From: Cantharellus purpuraceus
Lineage: Eukaryota > Basidiomycota > Agaricomycetes > Cantharellales > Hydnaceae
Assembly: GCA_025174535.1 (NCBI GenBank)
Contig: JALBUN010000045.1
Coordinates: 2,170,001-2,234,000, forward strand
DNA: 64,000 nt
Reading direction: 5' to 3'
Every line of letters begins with the position of its first letter. Position 1 is the stretch's first letter. A model generated the notes under the pieces. It worked only from the letters and a program-made list of their open reading frames with translations, searched no databases and had not been told where the DNA came from. Below, one piece after another: positions 34,386 to 46,315 of this stretch. Position numbers and translations under genes: made by a program.

Positions 34386-36594
34386 ATGCACCGTCTCTTC
34401 CACCGTCGACACGACGACCCCCCCGCCGTCCCGTACTCGTCCTCCTCCTCCGACGGCTCTGCCGTGCACACGCCCGATCCCGACGACGATCCCGACGCGT
34501 GTCCCCCGCCCCCGCCCCGCGCCAGTCGCTGGTCCACCTGGCTCAAGGCCAGGCCGCCCCACCCACCGCCCAGGCCCCTGCCTGTCTGGCCCCCGCCCAG
34601 CCCGGCGCCCCCCGCCGCGAACCCCTCTCCGCCCTCGACACCCGGCTCGGACGATGACAGCGACCACTACGACGACCCGCCTGTCGCCCGCGCCGCCGCG
34701 CCGCCCGCCCGCGTGCTCCAGCCCGCCACCGCCCTCCGTGCGCAGATGAATCTCCGCGCCATCACGCTCGCCGCGCTCGCGCCGCCCCCCGCGCCGCCGC
34801 CGGCGCCCCTGCTGCACCTCCCCGCCGCGCCTCTCTTCCCCCGCTCAGCGAACCCGGCCGGCACGCTCAAGCCCCTGCAGTGCACGCGCACGGCGATGCT
34901 CAGGTCCGCGCTCCTGCGCCGTCTTGAGAGCCACGCCGCCGCCCTGTCCCCCGCCGAGGCCGACTCCATCGCGCCCCTCGGACAGCGCCCCAAACACGTG
35001 GTGCCCAAGTCGCGGCCGGGCCATCGCAGCGTCGACGACGAGGCGCTCTCCGACGTGAAAAAGGTGGCCTTTTTCAGCCGCGGCGCGCAGGAGTGGATGC
35101 ACCGTCCCTGCTTTGAGGAGCGCTGTCTGCTCTGGTCGTGGGACCCCGTCCGCCGTGCGCTCGTGTCGCGCCCCATCCCCGGATCGACCAGGGCGGTTGC
35201 CTCCCTCGAGTTTTCAGAGTATATCGAGGCCCTGGCTGGCTACCCGGCCGAGTCCAGTCAGTCGCTTTCCTCTGTGCCTTGTCGTGCCCGTGCTCATCGT
35301 GTCTGCGCCAGCCGTGTCCGCCGCCGCCCTGCCCGCACCCGCGTCGCCCGCGCTCGTCATTCCTCCCCTCCCGCCCCTCGACCTCCCCGCGCACCCATCC
35401 ACCTCCGCCTCCACCCCCGCCGCATCCACCGGCCCTCCCACCCCCGCCACCGGCCCCCCCACTCCCACCCGCAAACCAAAAACACTCCGCTTCCTGCCCG
35501 ACCCCGACGATCCAGAGGACGACGTCCCCCTCGGCGTGCGCGTCCTCTCACAACGCGAGCACTCCCGCGCCGCCGAGCAGCGTGTTCGTCTCGCGCGCCA
35601 GAGGCGGGCCCAGGCCGAGGAGGACGAGCAGCAGCGCAAGCGCATGTATGCAGCAGAGGTGACGGCCGCACGTGCCCGCAGGGAGGGCGCCCGCGGCGGG
35701 TCCAGCAGCCACGAAGCGGAGCTGGTGCGTGCCAGGGACCGCAGGCAGAGCTATGCCCGCCCCGCGTACGATGCGTCGCCCCGCGCCGCCTCGGACGCAG
35801 ATCATGGACGTCCGTCGTCTCTCGTGGTGGACGGCACACAGGGCGCAGGTCCCGGCGCCAAGTCCCGCCCAGCCAGCCTGCGGAGCGAGCGCACGTCGAT
35901 CCACACGCCGCCGCCCCCACCGCGGGAGGACCTGCAGGATGCAAAGACCCGCCGCCGCCGCATGTCGAATTTCTCGGACAGTGGGGCCAGTGCGCGTGCG
36001 AGCATGAGCGCCGGCGCACGGCCCCTGCCCCGGTCGTTTAGTGCGGGTGCGGGGTCCCCCATGCGCATGCCGACGCCCATGGGGGGTATGGGTCCGATGC
36101 AGATGCCCATGCCGCCGCCGCTGCCCATGATGGGTATGCCGCTGTTCGTGCCCAGTCCTGCGCCTTTTCACCCTGGGGGCATGGCGTTCCCTGGTCCGGG
36201 TGCGCCACAGTTTTTCGTGCCTCAGCCGATGCCCATGCTCCCGCCTCTTCCGCCTTCACCCCTCATGACGATGCCCCCCGTGCGCCGTCATGCGGAGGGC
36301 GTGGCGCCGCCGCCTGCTGGCGGGCGGACGCCGGGGGGGTCTGCGTCTGGGAACGAGTCTGCGCCGCACCGCTCCTCGGGGGGACACCGGCGTGCGGAGG
36401 ATGCCAGTGCCAGTGCCGGTGCGAGGCGCATGTCGCGCATGTCGACGGCGACGGTGCTGGCGCCGCCTGTGTCGTATCGTCAGGGACAATCTTCGCCTGC
36501 ACCTGTGCCTGCTCGTGGGAGCGGGGCAGGAAGGACTGTTGTTGCGCCGCTGCCGTCGTTGCCCACTTCTGGATCTGCCCCACGCACGCGGTAG
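34386..36594 (+). CDS. Large disordered protein of unknown function
   Basis: Two exons, 34386-35256 and 35312-36594, give 717 residues. I recognise no family. The first part is Pro/Ala/Asp-rich; a short ordered-looking island reads VKKVAFFSRGAQEWMHRPCF then EERCLLWSWDPVRRALVSRP and FSEYIEALAG, the best candidate for a folded or binding element. A charged helix, EQRVRLARQRRAQAEEDEQQ, suggests a coiled coil. The C-terminal part is rich in Met/Pro/Gly repeats (MPTPMGGMGPMQMPMPPP) and low complexity. The single intron (phase 1) joins two long open frames exactly, which supports a real gene, as does the island. Opposite-strand frames are composition shadows. Confidence 0.65.
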
Positions 36595-37171
36595 CCTCTC
36601 GTTTATGCGCCTTCGAACGCTTTTCGTCGCCCCATGGGCGTTGCTTTGTTTTCTTTATAGTGATCTCGTTCTGACACTGTTATTGATGGACAGTTATTTT
36701 CTGCACGTATCGTACTTCTCCCTTGCACTCATAATCGTCCCCCACCCCCACTTCATCCCCCTCCATCATTCGAGTTGTGTGCTCAACTCTGGACTATACA
36801 TCCAACACCACCATTGTTACATCAACCGTCTACCCCCATCCATCATCACTCTCTTCCCCCCGATTTACCGTCCCTTTTTTTTGGTGCCACGATTCCCCCC
36901 TGCCGCCCGTCGATGCGCGACGCACTCCACCCCCTCCCCCTTCTTTTTTTATTGCATACTTCCCAGCCACACTCAAACGCATCGCTCGGTGTAAGATGGA
37001 CAGACTGTGTAAATACGCATGTGCGCCGTGTGCCCCGGCGCAAAGAATAATACACACAATGGGTGGTACCCTTGTGTTGTACTCGTCTTTTTGTTGCAGG
37101 GTCGTTGACTGAACTATCATATACATAATGACCATCCGGTTACTTTTTGCTGCTACATCCCTCTCTGCTCA
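36595..37171. other. Convergent intergenic region orphan / CENP-A
   Basis: About 580 bp, strongly pyrimidine-rich on the plus strand. It should hold the 3' UTRs of both neighbours; no gene recognised. Confidence 0.4.
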
Positions 37172-37914
37172 TCAGCCGAGTCCGCCCCAGGGTCCACGGA
37201 TGCGGCGGGCGAGCTGAATGTCCCGCTGCATGATGGTGACCCGCCGTGCATGTATTGCACACAAGTTTCTGCAGAGAGCGATCAGGAGTGAGTGGGAGAC
37301 GACGGTGCGGAGGGCAACGTACGCGTCCTCGAAGAGGTGGACGAGGTACGCCTCTGTAGCCTCCTGCAGCGCGAGAATGGCAGAGCTCTGCCATCGCAGA
37401 CCAAGTCCCTCGTCGTAGTGTCCCTCGTCTGTAATCATATCCAGCGCAATCTCTCTAACCTGCAATTCAATGCCATCAGCATCCCCAACGGAAAGGCGTC
37501 CACTTGCTGATTAGGACGCCTGAGGGGGCAATCCACAAGACGCACCACACGCGAAAACGGCAGCTTCTGGATGAGAAGGTCTGTGCTTTTCTGGTATTTG
37601 CGTATCTCGCGCAACGCCACCGTCCCCGGGCGAAACCGTTTCTTCCTGCCCCCCTCCGCCTCGCCGCTGGCGCCGCCACCCGCCGTTGACGACACGCCCG
37701 GGAGCGTCTTGCGTGCGAGCATCCGCCCCCCGGTGCTTTTCCGCGCGGTGCTCTTCTTCCGCGGCGCATCGTTCCCCCCGGCGGGGGCGGCATGTGCATG
37801 TGCTGCTCTCCCTGCTGCTGCTGCAGTCTTGCGCTTCTTGGCGGCGGGGCTGCTGCCGTCGCTTTGGCCGCCGCCGCCGCCGCCCCTCGGGGCCCTCTGG
37901 ATCGTGCTCACCAT
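37172..37914 (-). CDS. CSE4: Centromeric histone H3 variant CENP-A
   Basis: Histone that replaces H3 in centromeric nucleosomes and founds the kinetochore. Exons, right to left: 37914-37546, 37459-37323, 37268-37172; 200 residues. The fold is H3-like: [74 protein letters not shown]. Features that exclude canonical H3: a longer loop 1 ([18 protein letters not shown]), a divergent C-terminus (RGPWGGLG), and a tail of about 100 residues without the H3 ARTKQTARKS start. The tail has basic clusters ([17 protein letters not shown]) and Gly/Ala-rich stretches. Two introns, whereas histone H3 genes often have few. Divergent to the Gfd2-like gene, with three ACGCGT boxes in the promoter. Confidence 0.93.
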
Positions 37915-37955
37915 GAGGCCGGTCCGTGCACCGATGCTATGCCGTCGTCGTCGCA

Positions 37956-38011
37956 ACGCGTGCGTCTTGCGATGCGGCTGCGAACGCGTGGTAGATGATC
38001 GCGGTACGCGT
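37956..38011. promoter_or_regulatory. Three MluI cell-cycle boxes upstream of CENP-A
   Basis: ACGCGT occurs at 37956-37961, 37984-37989 and 38006-38011, 42 to 97 bp before the CENP-A start codon. Clustered ACGCGT is the classic signature of MBF-driven G1/S transcription in yeasts. The hexamer is palindromic, so the boxes could also act on the divergent gene at 38167. Confidence 0.55.
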
Positions 38012-38166
38012 TCGAAGAAATATACAAGTTGGAGGGGGGGCGTGAAGTGGTGCCACACGTGGTGTGGTGTGACACGTGACGTGCTCGAGGAAAATGGGAT
38101 CCTTTGTCGCTTTGTATAAATACTTTGAGTGTGATACCCTGTGCGCCGTGTTCCGTCTCTTATACA

Positions 38167-39841
38167 ATGGGTAAAGGCTCAGCCATGATCACTGGGTACT
38201 ACAGGTAGGAAAAATACACCCACTTGTCGTCGTCGTCGTCGTCGTCGTCGCTCAACACATCTTAGGTACACGGACATCAACTTTGAATGGCGAGTGGCAT
38301 CTTATTCGATCTCCTCCTCGATTTTTCTCAGCCTTGCGCAGGCATCAAGTCTTTCAAAATCCCTCTGATCGATCCGCACTCAAGGCGCTGATCTCCCCGG
38401 ATAGCCTCACCCACCCTGACAACCCTCTCAATGCTCGCACCGGCTCCAAAGAACCCGGCATAACGCTCTTCATGGGTGCGTTGCCTTCTTCATAACATAT
38501 CATCTACGCTCATCGTCTGCTGCAAGGCACGCTGGAGAACGGCGAGTCGCGCCTGCTCTTCTCCTCCCAGCAGGTCGAGTACATGCGCTACTGGCTGCAC
38601 ACCGTCGGCTTCACAGAGTCCCTTCTCCCCCTCCCGTCCTCCCACTACCTCCTCACCGAGTCCTCGCTCAAAACAACGTCCCCCGTCACATACAACACTG
38701 CCGCAGAGCTCAAGGCCGCAGTCAAGGTACGTCGTCACGCCCGCGTGGCATACCCACATTCGCACATGTTGCGTCCCCTCAGGAAATCTACAAGAATAAC
38801 AAGCGCCTGAGGGGCACCGACAAGGCGCTGCTCACCCTCCGGCAGACCTTTGAGCGTGTGCGGACGTGTTGGTCCGAGCGCAAGGGCACCTGGATCGCCA
38901 TCGACTTTGAGGGCTGGGAGATGGAGCACACCCTCATAACAGAGTACGGCTGGAGTCTCGTCAAGTGGCACGACAAGACTGAAAAGACGGAGCACGGACA
39001 CTGCATCGTGGAGGAGCACAAAATGTACCAGAATACAAATTACGTCTTGGGAAATCGCGATGTGCGTCTCGTCTTTCTGCCATGACCATTCCAGAGTCAT
39101 GGTTTTGTTTCAGCACTACTTGTTTGGCAGAAGCAAGATGATGCGAAAATCTGAAATCAGGAACCTCATACACAACCAGTTTACCCTCCACTCTTCCGAC
39201 GGACCTCTCTACCTTGTGTTTCACGATCATAACCAGGACGTCAAGTATGCAGCACGCCCTTACGCCGCCTCTCTAATGTCTAACATCAAACACAGGTATC
39301 TAAAATCACTCAAGGCACCCATCGAAAGCATCGAGTACGAACTCCCTGACCTCCCACCTGACCAGGGCATCCATGTTGTCGATACACGCACGCTCTTCTC
39401 CGCACTGGAGGGCCGTGCCGGCGAAAGCCGCGGCCTCGCGCGCATGTGTGCCCTCCTCCAGATTCCCGACCTTGCGCGTTTCCACAATGCCGGCAACGAC
39501 TCGTATGTGCGTACCAACCCACTACACCCCCATCAGGGCCCTAGCTACTCATTCCTGACGCCACCATTAACCTCTTGCACATGCAGTTCACCATGCAGGC
39601 CTTGAAAGCCATGGCGTCCGGCGCGCCCCTCGACATGCAGCGCAGCACGCGCTGGCCGAGCCAGGAGACACAGCTCGATCCCCGCGGAACCAAGGGCGTG
39701 ACCGTCGACTGGGCACCGCATCAGATCGACAGCGATTATGACGATTTGGAGGGGATTTACCCGCAACCGCAACAGAGGGAACCGACGGGCCGGCAGGGGG
39801 AGGGTCAGGCGGATGACGATGATGGCGGGTGGGTGTCGTAA
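38167..39841 (+). CDS. Gfd2/YDR514C-like DEDDh nuclease-fold protein
   Basis: Eight exons (38167-38204, 38266-38289, 38342-38475, 38527-38726, 38783-39061, 39114-39244, 39296-39506, 39587-39841) give 423 residues. The RNase H-like exonuclease domain of the Gfd2/YDR514C family is seen: [20 protein letters not shown] with the D-x-E pair, later [11 protein letters not shown], and [18 protein letters not shown] with the His and Asp of the DEDDh set. Yeast Gfd2 has been linked to mRNA export; enzymatic activity is not established. The N-terminus reads [17 protein letters not shown]. Intron 2 has a GC donor (ATG|GCGAGT), the only join that keeps frame. Intron 1 contains a (GTC)n repeat. Confidence 0.8.
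38226..38250 (+). repeat. (GTC)n trinucleotide repeat inside an intron
   Basis: Eight uninterrupted GTC units inside intron 1 of the Gfd2-like gene, between the donor at 38205 and the acceptor at 38265. Likely variable in length between strains. Confidence 0.85.
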
Positions 39842-40288
39842 GACCCGTGCAATGATTGCGTCTCTATTGCATTATCAGGGTGAATTGCTGGGTAAATTGT
39901 CCTTTCCCATTCGTCGCAGACTCGGCGCCCCTTGGGCCATTTAGACATTTAATATTGAGCCTCTCGGCCCACAGCACCCCGCGTGATCCCGCGAAAATTG
40001 AAAAAGTTGGTCAAAAGACCAGTTATGGTGAATTCAGCACATGCATGTAGGTGCAGTATCGACGGTACCATAATAGCACTAGTCATCAGAAAAACGACCT
40101 ATGACATTAAATTGTCGACGAAACTACATGCCCCAAAGGCGAAGGAAGGAGTCGACAATCTCGGGGCAGCGAATGCCAATCGACACCGATGTGTTACAAG
40201 GGAGAACAAGAGGTTCATTGACGTCACGATAGAAGCATGATCATAGCATAGATAAAAATTTCGTAAAAGCTTAAATTCGAAAATCGTT
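39842..40288. other. Convergent intergenic region Gfd2-like / SSD1
   Basis: About 450 bp. Base composition drops back from GC-rich to ordinary at about 39.9 kb. Two 3' UTRs expected; no gene recognised. Confidence 0.45.
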
Positions 40289-43200
40289 TCATTTCTTCTG
40301 GGCGGCGTACGGGTTCACCGAATACACCTTGATAACGGGAGGACTCTTGGTCAGGTCCGCCGTCACAATCACCTGGGAAGAAGTTAGCCAGGTTAAAAGA
40401 TTACCACAAGCGCAAGCAGACGTACCGGAACACTCTGCAGCTCCTTGATGTCCTGGATACGATGTCCTGTAGACGTCGTCCTGAGCCCCTCAAATTCGGG
40501 CTTCGTGGACGCCTGTGAAAGAAGTCGCTGCTTCGAGCTCTCTTTCTTCTCCGGCTTCTCGGTACGGCCAATCACGACCTCGTCGTCCTCTTCATCCTCT
40601 TCAAATAGTGCCGATTCATCGTGAACCGAGCGTGAAGTCACTTCCATCTTCAGCGCATGCTGTTCGGCAGTCTGTTTCACCTTCCTTAGGTGCTCGTCGT
40701 CACTATTCTCTGCGAGCCAACTGATCACATCACGGTCAGACCAATAGATCTGGAGCGTATGCGAGTGCTCGTCATAGACATGGTTCTAAATAGCGGACTT
40801 CAGTGCCTTGCAAGATACAAGTGTAATATGACCTACGTCAATGGGCATTTGATCAACATGGACGCGCTTCTCGATACCAAACTCGGGAACAAGAACATCA
40901 AACGCAGCATCCAGAACGCCAACAACCTTCGCCCGGCGAACAACAGGTCCATAACGTTGTGTAAGATCGGAGATGAGCAGGCAAAGGAAGAGATGGGCAG
41001 ATTGTTCTTGCGCAAGTTTCGCCGAGTCCTTTTTACTGTTAAAAAATATAAACGGAAGAATTACAATATTGTTATAAAATACGCACATGTTACACTGCTG
41101 GGCCACCTTGGCAACAGAATCGCGGTCCATAGTAAACTTGGGCTCGACGCCCGCACCTTGCAAGATAGACTCCAATTGACGGTGGACAATAAGGTCAGCA
41201 TATCGACGAATTGGCGACGTGAAGTGCGTGTACAAGGGGGCATTGAGAGCGTAGTGGTGATATTTGGCAATGTCAAGCATGCCAGCACAGAAATACTTGG
41301 CCCGATGGGTAGCCTTGTGAGAGAAGAGGGAAATTATGCGACGGTGGACTGGATCTTCGATGGCCTCAAATGAGTTCATCAATGCTCCCGAAGAAGATAT
41401 GTCCATCTTGTAACCGAGACGAGCGGCGCGCTCAGAAAAGGCGACCTGAAAGAAGATGTTCAATACATAAATATAAACAACTGATGAAAATGACTCACAA
41501 GACGACGCTCAATAGGGTCTTCATGGCGACGAAGAAGGGCTTGCTCAGGAAGATGCAACGCAACCTGTTGTGCGACAGACATGTTGGTCAAAAGCGCAAA
41601 CTACACGAAGAACAGATCAGCGAGATGAACCAGAGCACCTATTTCAGTAAACAGACCTCTTCGATCAAGTAGTTGGCCTCCGTAGCATCGTACGGCGAGC
41701 AGTCGAAAGGTAAGCCATCGTCACCCAACTCGAAATGAAGACGGATTGAGTGGAGGGCTAGACAGCCGTTTTCAAATCTGCGAGCACGCATTTGCCCGGC
41801 GAGGTTCTATGAGAGCGACAAGCTCAACAGCGTACATGCAAAGCTGCTGATACTCAACTTACCTGGAGGAGCTTGATATCGTTCTCGATCGCAGAAGCCT
41901 CATGTTCTGCGGAAACAGAGGCACCCCCTAGACCTTTGCCATCAATGGCGCCCTGCGCACTGGTGTACGACAACTTCGCAGCGGATCTGTGCATTGATAA
42001 ATATAAAAAAACAAATACGATATGCAACGAAAACACACCTGATAATGGTCTTTCCAAACCACTTCTTGAGAACCCGCGAGTCTTCCGTCATAGTAAAGAT
42101 AACAGAAAAAGCGAGCCTATCCTTTCCAGGTTGAAGACTGCACAACTGCTCGCTGAGCGTGGGAGGAAGCATTGGGACTGCACGTTGCACGAGATAGACA
42201 CTAGTCGCCCTCTTGCGCGCATCACGGTCCAACGCAGTGTTCGGCTTCACGAAGTGCGAGACATCGGCAATGTGAACACCAACATCATAGGTTCCATTCT
42301 CGTTTTTCTTGATGGACAAAGCATCATCAATGTCCTTAGCTGACTCGGGGTCAATCGAAAACACGCGGTCGGCACGCATATCAAGACGTCCTTCAAGCTC
42401 CCGTTCAGAAATGCTACAGTAGATATGATAAGTATCTGTAATGGCACTGTCAGTTGCTTACTCACCTCCATGGAACCGGAGGCAGGCATTTAAGCACATT
42501 GTCAGTGAAGTCCTCAGTGGGGAAGTTGCAATCCTTGAGCAACGCGCTGGTCTCTACCTCAACATCGCCAATAGGCCCAAGCTCCTCTACCAGTGTGCCG
42601 AAGGGGTGAAGAGAACTAATAGGCTATAAAAATGATCAGCATTGAGACGGGTTTGAAAAATAGACGCGACAACGCACATGACGCTTGATGCAAGCCACAA
42701 ACAACTTGTTGCTATATGCATCAGCATTCAGAACAAAGTCAGGAGGCGCCTGCTCTGTCGGAATGGCGATAAGAGGGACACGCTTGTCCGTAGGCTTAAA
42801 CCACACGATCTTCGGCCTTTCCGTGGGAGCACGGCGAAGATCCTCACCACGGTCGCCCTCACGCTCACGGCGTTCAGCCTCCTGCTTTTCCTTCGTTGCG
42901 GCAGATGACGGACGGAGCAGTCCTAGAGTGCCTGAAAACAATTGTCCGGGCATACGCTCGACAACAGCCACGACATGTCCAGCGAACTGAGGTTTAACTT
43001 CGTCTGTAACCCTATTGCAACAGTCAAACCGGGACTTCCCAGTGCGTGGGATGTCAACATGCTTACTCTTCATCTTCGAATAGCATAAGGCCTTGACCTT
43101 CAACTTCGACGTCGTCTTTCTTCTTGTCATTCTTGCGACCGGCTACAGACTTTGGATCGTAAGCAGCATTCTCTTCCTTCTTTCTCTTCTTTTCCTCCTT

Positions 43201-45498
43201 CTCCTTCTTCGTACCCCAGACTTCGTCAACGTCAAGCAATTCGACAGCAACAATGTCACCCTCGAGAGCACGGTTGCGGTCCTTCGATCCACAAATGTAT
43301 ATATCGGCATCGAGAACCTCGGTAGCGACGTAAGCATCAGACCGATTACGTTTGTTTACACGCAAGATGCCAACGACCAGTTTACCGGCAGCGAGAAGAG
43401 GAGGGAGGGAGGCTTGTGGAAGGTACGGCGCAAACAAAGATTTGCGCTGGGGTTGGTTCTGCTGTTGTAATTGCATCTGATCATACCATCAATGCTGAAC
43501 TATACTTTCAAACAACAATATGCGCACCTGGAATTGTTGATGTTGCTGCTGTAATAAGTTGTACCCGCCAGTGTTGATGCCCATCATGTTGGCAGCCATG
43601 ACATTGGGCAACATATTGGGGAAACTGAATGAGGGCATCTTTTGGTGGTGGCCTCCAGCCGCCGCCCGGAATTGTTGCAAGCTTTGCAGCTGAGCCTGAG
43701 CCTGCGCAAGATCCCCCATACCGCTGTTCGCCCCAACCGCACCAGCACCTCCATCTAAGACACGTAAGCTCGAGAATAGGTATGCATATAATAATGACAA
43801 TACGCACTAATGCGCCAAGTTGAATCAGCTCTAGATGCTTGCCTAGAGTGACCTCCGAAGGCCGCGGGAGGTACGAAACCGTCGTCGAAGCCGTCCTGAC
43901 CAAATTGGTTGAAGGGCTGTAGATTGTTCTGTACTCCCTTGTTAAGAACATTGACACTGTGACGTCGGCCGTGTCCTCGCGGCACGCCCTGCTGGTCTTC
44001 ACCACTAACTCCCAAACCAACTCCACCCCCTAAGCCACCACTGAAACCAATGCCAGGAATATTGAAGTTACCGAAGCCACCACCGACCATGCTGATGGGG
44101 CTGGAAGGGATCTGCTGACTTTGGATGCGCCTATGAACGTTGGGACGCCCACCCGGACCCATCTGCGCGCTGTTGAGTGTTGCCATAACTTGGTTCGACG
44201 CGATCTGTTGCTGCAAAAGCTGCTGCTGCTGCTGTTGAAGCGCCTCAATCTGACTTTGAAGAGCAAGCTGGATAAAACTCTAAATGTAAGAGATGACGTA
44301 AGAAGGAGAATGTCCCTTTGTTCAATCTCACCTGTTCGCGCACCAGGTCTGGGAATTGACCACGGTTCTCGCCACTTGCATTATTGTTTAGTTGCTGTGG
44401 CGGATCAGACTGATAGTCTGATTGCTGGTTTTGTTGTGGGAACTGAAAACCAACATCCTCTCCCTCTAAGATGGGTGGACCGAGTGGAACATTGGAAGCC
44501 GTACGCCTCCTGGCTCCAAATGTGAAGGTCGGAGCAAGCTGGGGACGACCAGAAGGGCCAACGACTTCACCTTGCTCCTGGTGTTGATTCTGTTGCTGTC
44601 CAGCTAGGGCAGCAAACCGGGGAGGAGTAAACCCAGGCTGCTGCGGTGCCCCACGAGGGAAAGGCTGTTGCCCGTAGATTTGTTCAGGGATTTCCCCTTC
44701 TTCAAACTGCTGCTGTTGCGGACTGCGAACATCCTCGTTGTCTTCCATCATAGCGCCCAACTGAGATGAAAATTGGTGCATTTGATGAGGGTAAGTTGGC
44801 ATACCGCTGCCGTGAGAGCCCAAGGAAGCAGCTTTCCGGTGCCTGGCTGACTCTGCCGCCGCAGCACCAGGCGCAGGAAAGCCTGCAGCGCCAGGTTGAA
44901 ACACAGGTGCATTAGGAGGCAGGTTGGACGAGACGTGCGACTGTGGAAGAGGCATTGAAGCAGAGCTGGACATGGCTGATTGTTGAGATGGAGGCGAAAT
45001 AGACTTCAAGTCAGTAATAACGCGCTGAAGCGACGTCAGAGCGTCGCTACCTTCTGCGCCTGGAACTGGCACAGGAGAGGAAGAGGTGTGCTTAGCATCC
45101 TTTGGGGTAGCTCCACCACTTTGGCGAGCGCCAGTGGATTGAGACGCCTGACTCTTTCTGTGATTTCCTCCACCTCCACTTCGGCCTTGACTCTGACTTC
45201 TACCACCTCGTTGGTCAGCCTTCTTGCTATCTCCGCCTTCTTTCTTCTTAGCATCCCCATCCTTCTTCTTGGAACCCTCGTTAGAATCCGCCTGAGAAGA
45301 TGCGGTCCCGGAGGGTTTCTTATTGCTGCCTCTTGAAGACGGCCTAGGTGCACCTCCGGCATTGTTGGAACCCGTGGTGCCAGACGTCGGCTTGGAGCCT
45401 GTGGAGGACTTTTTGGACCGATTCCCACCACTTGGAGGCCCAATGCTTTTCTTCTCGTCCTTCTTAGCAGCGGAAGCTGGCGTGGTTTCGTCTGTCAT
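40289..45498 (-). CDS. SSD1: Ssd1/Sts5-type RNB-domain mRNA-binding protein
   Basis: Member of the Dis3L2 branch of RNase II. In yeasts it binds cell-wall mRNAs and controls their translation under Cbk1/Orb6 kinases. Fourteen exons, right to left: 45498-44332, 44279-43808, 43754-43528, 43476-43067, 43011-42678, 42623-42466, 42413-42039, 41986-41863, 41806-41657, 41600-41499, 41445-41087, 41035-40837, 40785-40426, 40372-40289; 1,506 residues. The N-terminal 600 residues are Ser/Gln/Asn-rich and disordered, with basic-Ser sites such as GRRHSVN. Cold-shock domains follow ([40 protein letters not shown]). The RNB domain has [13 protein letters not shown] (944-956), [14 protein letters not shown] and [18 protein letters not shown]. 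Unlike the inactive budding-yeast protein, the acidic quartet is kept. Confidence 0.93.
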
Positions 45499-46315
45499 GT
45501 CGTTCGTGATCAGATTACAATTATCTTTTTATTGGGTTTGAAGGAGCTTTTGAACTGTTTTGAAAAGTTTTTGTATGGTTTTCTTACGTATCAGAGACTT
45601 TGCTTGGGGTTTAGAAGGGAGAGCTGTTGGCAAAAGTGAGCTAAAGAATAGCTGCGGAAAGAGGTGTACACGCACGAATTCGGAGGTGCGAGGATTGCCT
45701 TGGCTGGGCCTTGGGTGCAGAGTGACGGCGTTGCCTGGATCGGCGAGTGGACACAGTACGTGTGCGTGGGGGTTTTCGCAGATGACAGTCGTGGATGGTA
45801 GAGAGTGAACAGGTTGTTGGGACTTTGTAATTTCGAACGGCGCCCAACTACACTTATAGTAACTATTAGTAGCTCCGCTCCTATTCGGCACTGAAAGATA
45901 CAGATTCCTTTTGTGTCTCTAATGTACTATATAGCACCTCTCCCATTTCGCCCGTTGCAGTCTCCTTTTGCCCAGTCAAATGGCCCGACCCACGTCATGT
46001 CTGTTAGCCTGATGCACCTAGATTTCAACATCGCCTGTCGTAAGATCTACACATGGCGTGACGTGCCGTTTGACCGTCTCGCGTTGTGTCCAGACAAATT
46101 ACGTTTGATAACCATATCAACAACATCGATTGTTCATCCCAAATCAAGGGAGTGTGTCGGCCAGGCCCATCAACAGCACTCAGAGAGAAATCGTGTCTTA
46201 TTGGGCCCTAGTCGCAGGAACGTACGAATCAAAGACATCCGTTAATATCTACAAGAGGCAAAGCTCTGCACGTTCTCCTTTGTCGTGATATAAACGTCCC
46301 TGGTCAAAGTTTCAA
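45499..46315. other. SSD1 upstream region
   Basis: About 820 bp between SSD1 and PNC1, both on the minus strand. It should hold the SSD1 promoter and long 5' UTR, as SSD1 mRNAs often have. Short frames here look like chance. Confidence 0.45.

Noticed and set aside
28000..37000. Many long overlapping frames on both strands in the GC-rich block
   Set aside because: Low stop-codon density from high GC produces shadow frames rich in Arg, Pro and His; only frames with family motifs or exact intron joins were kept.
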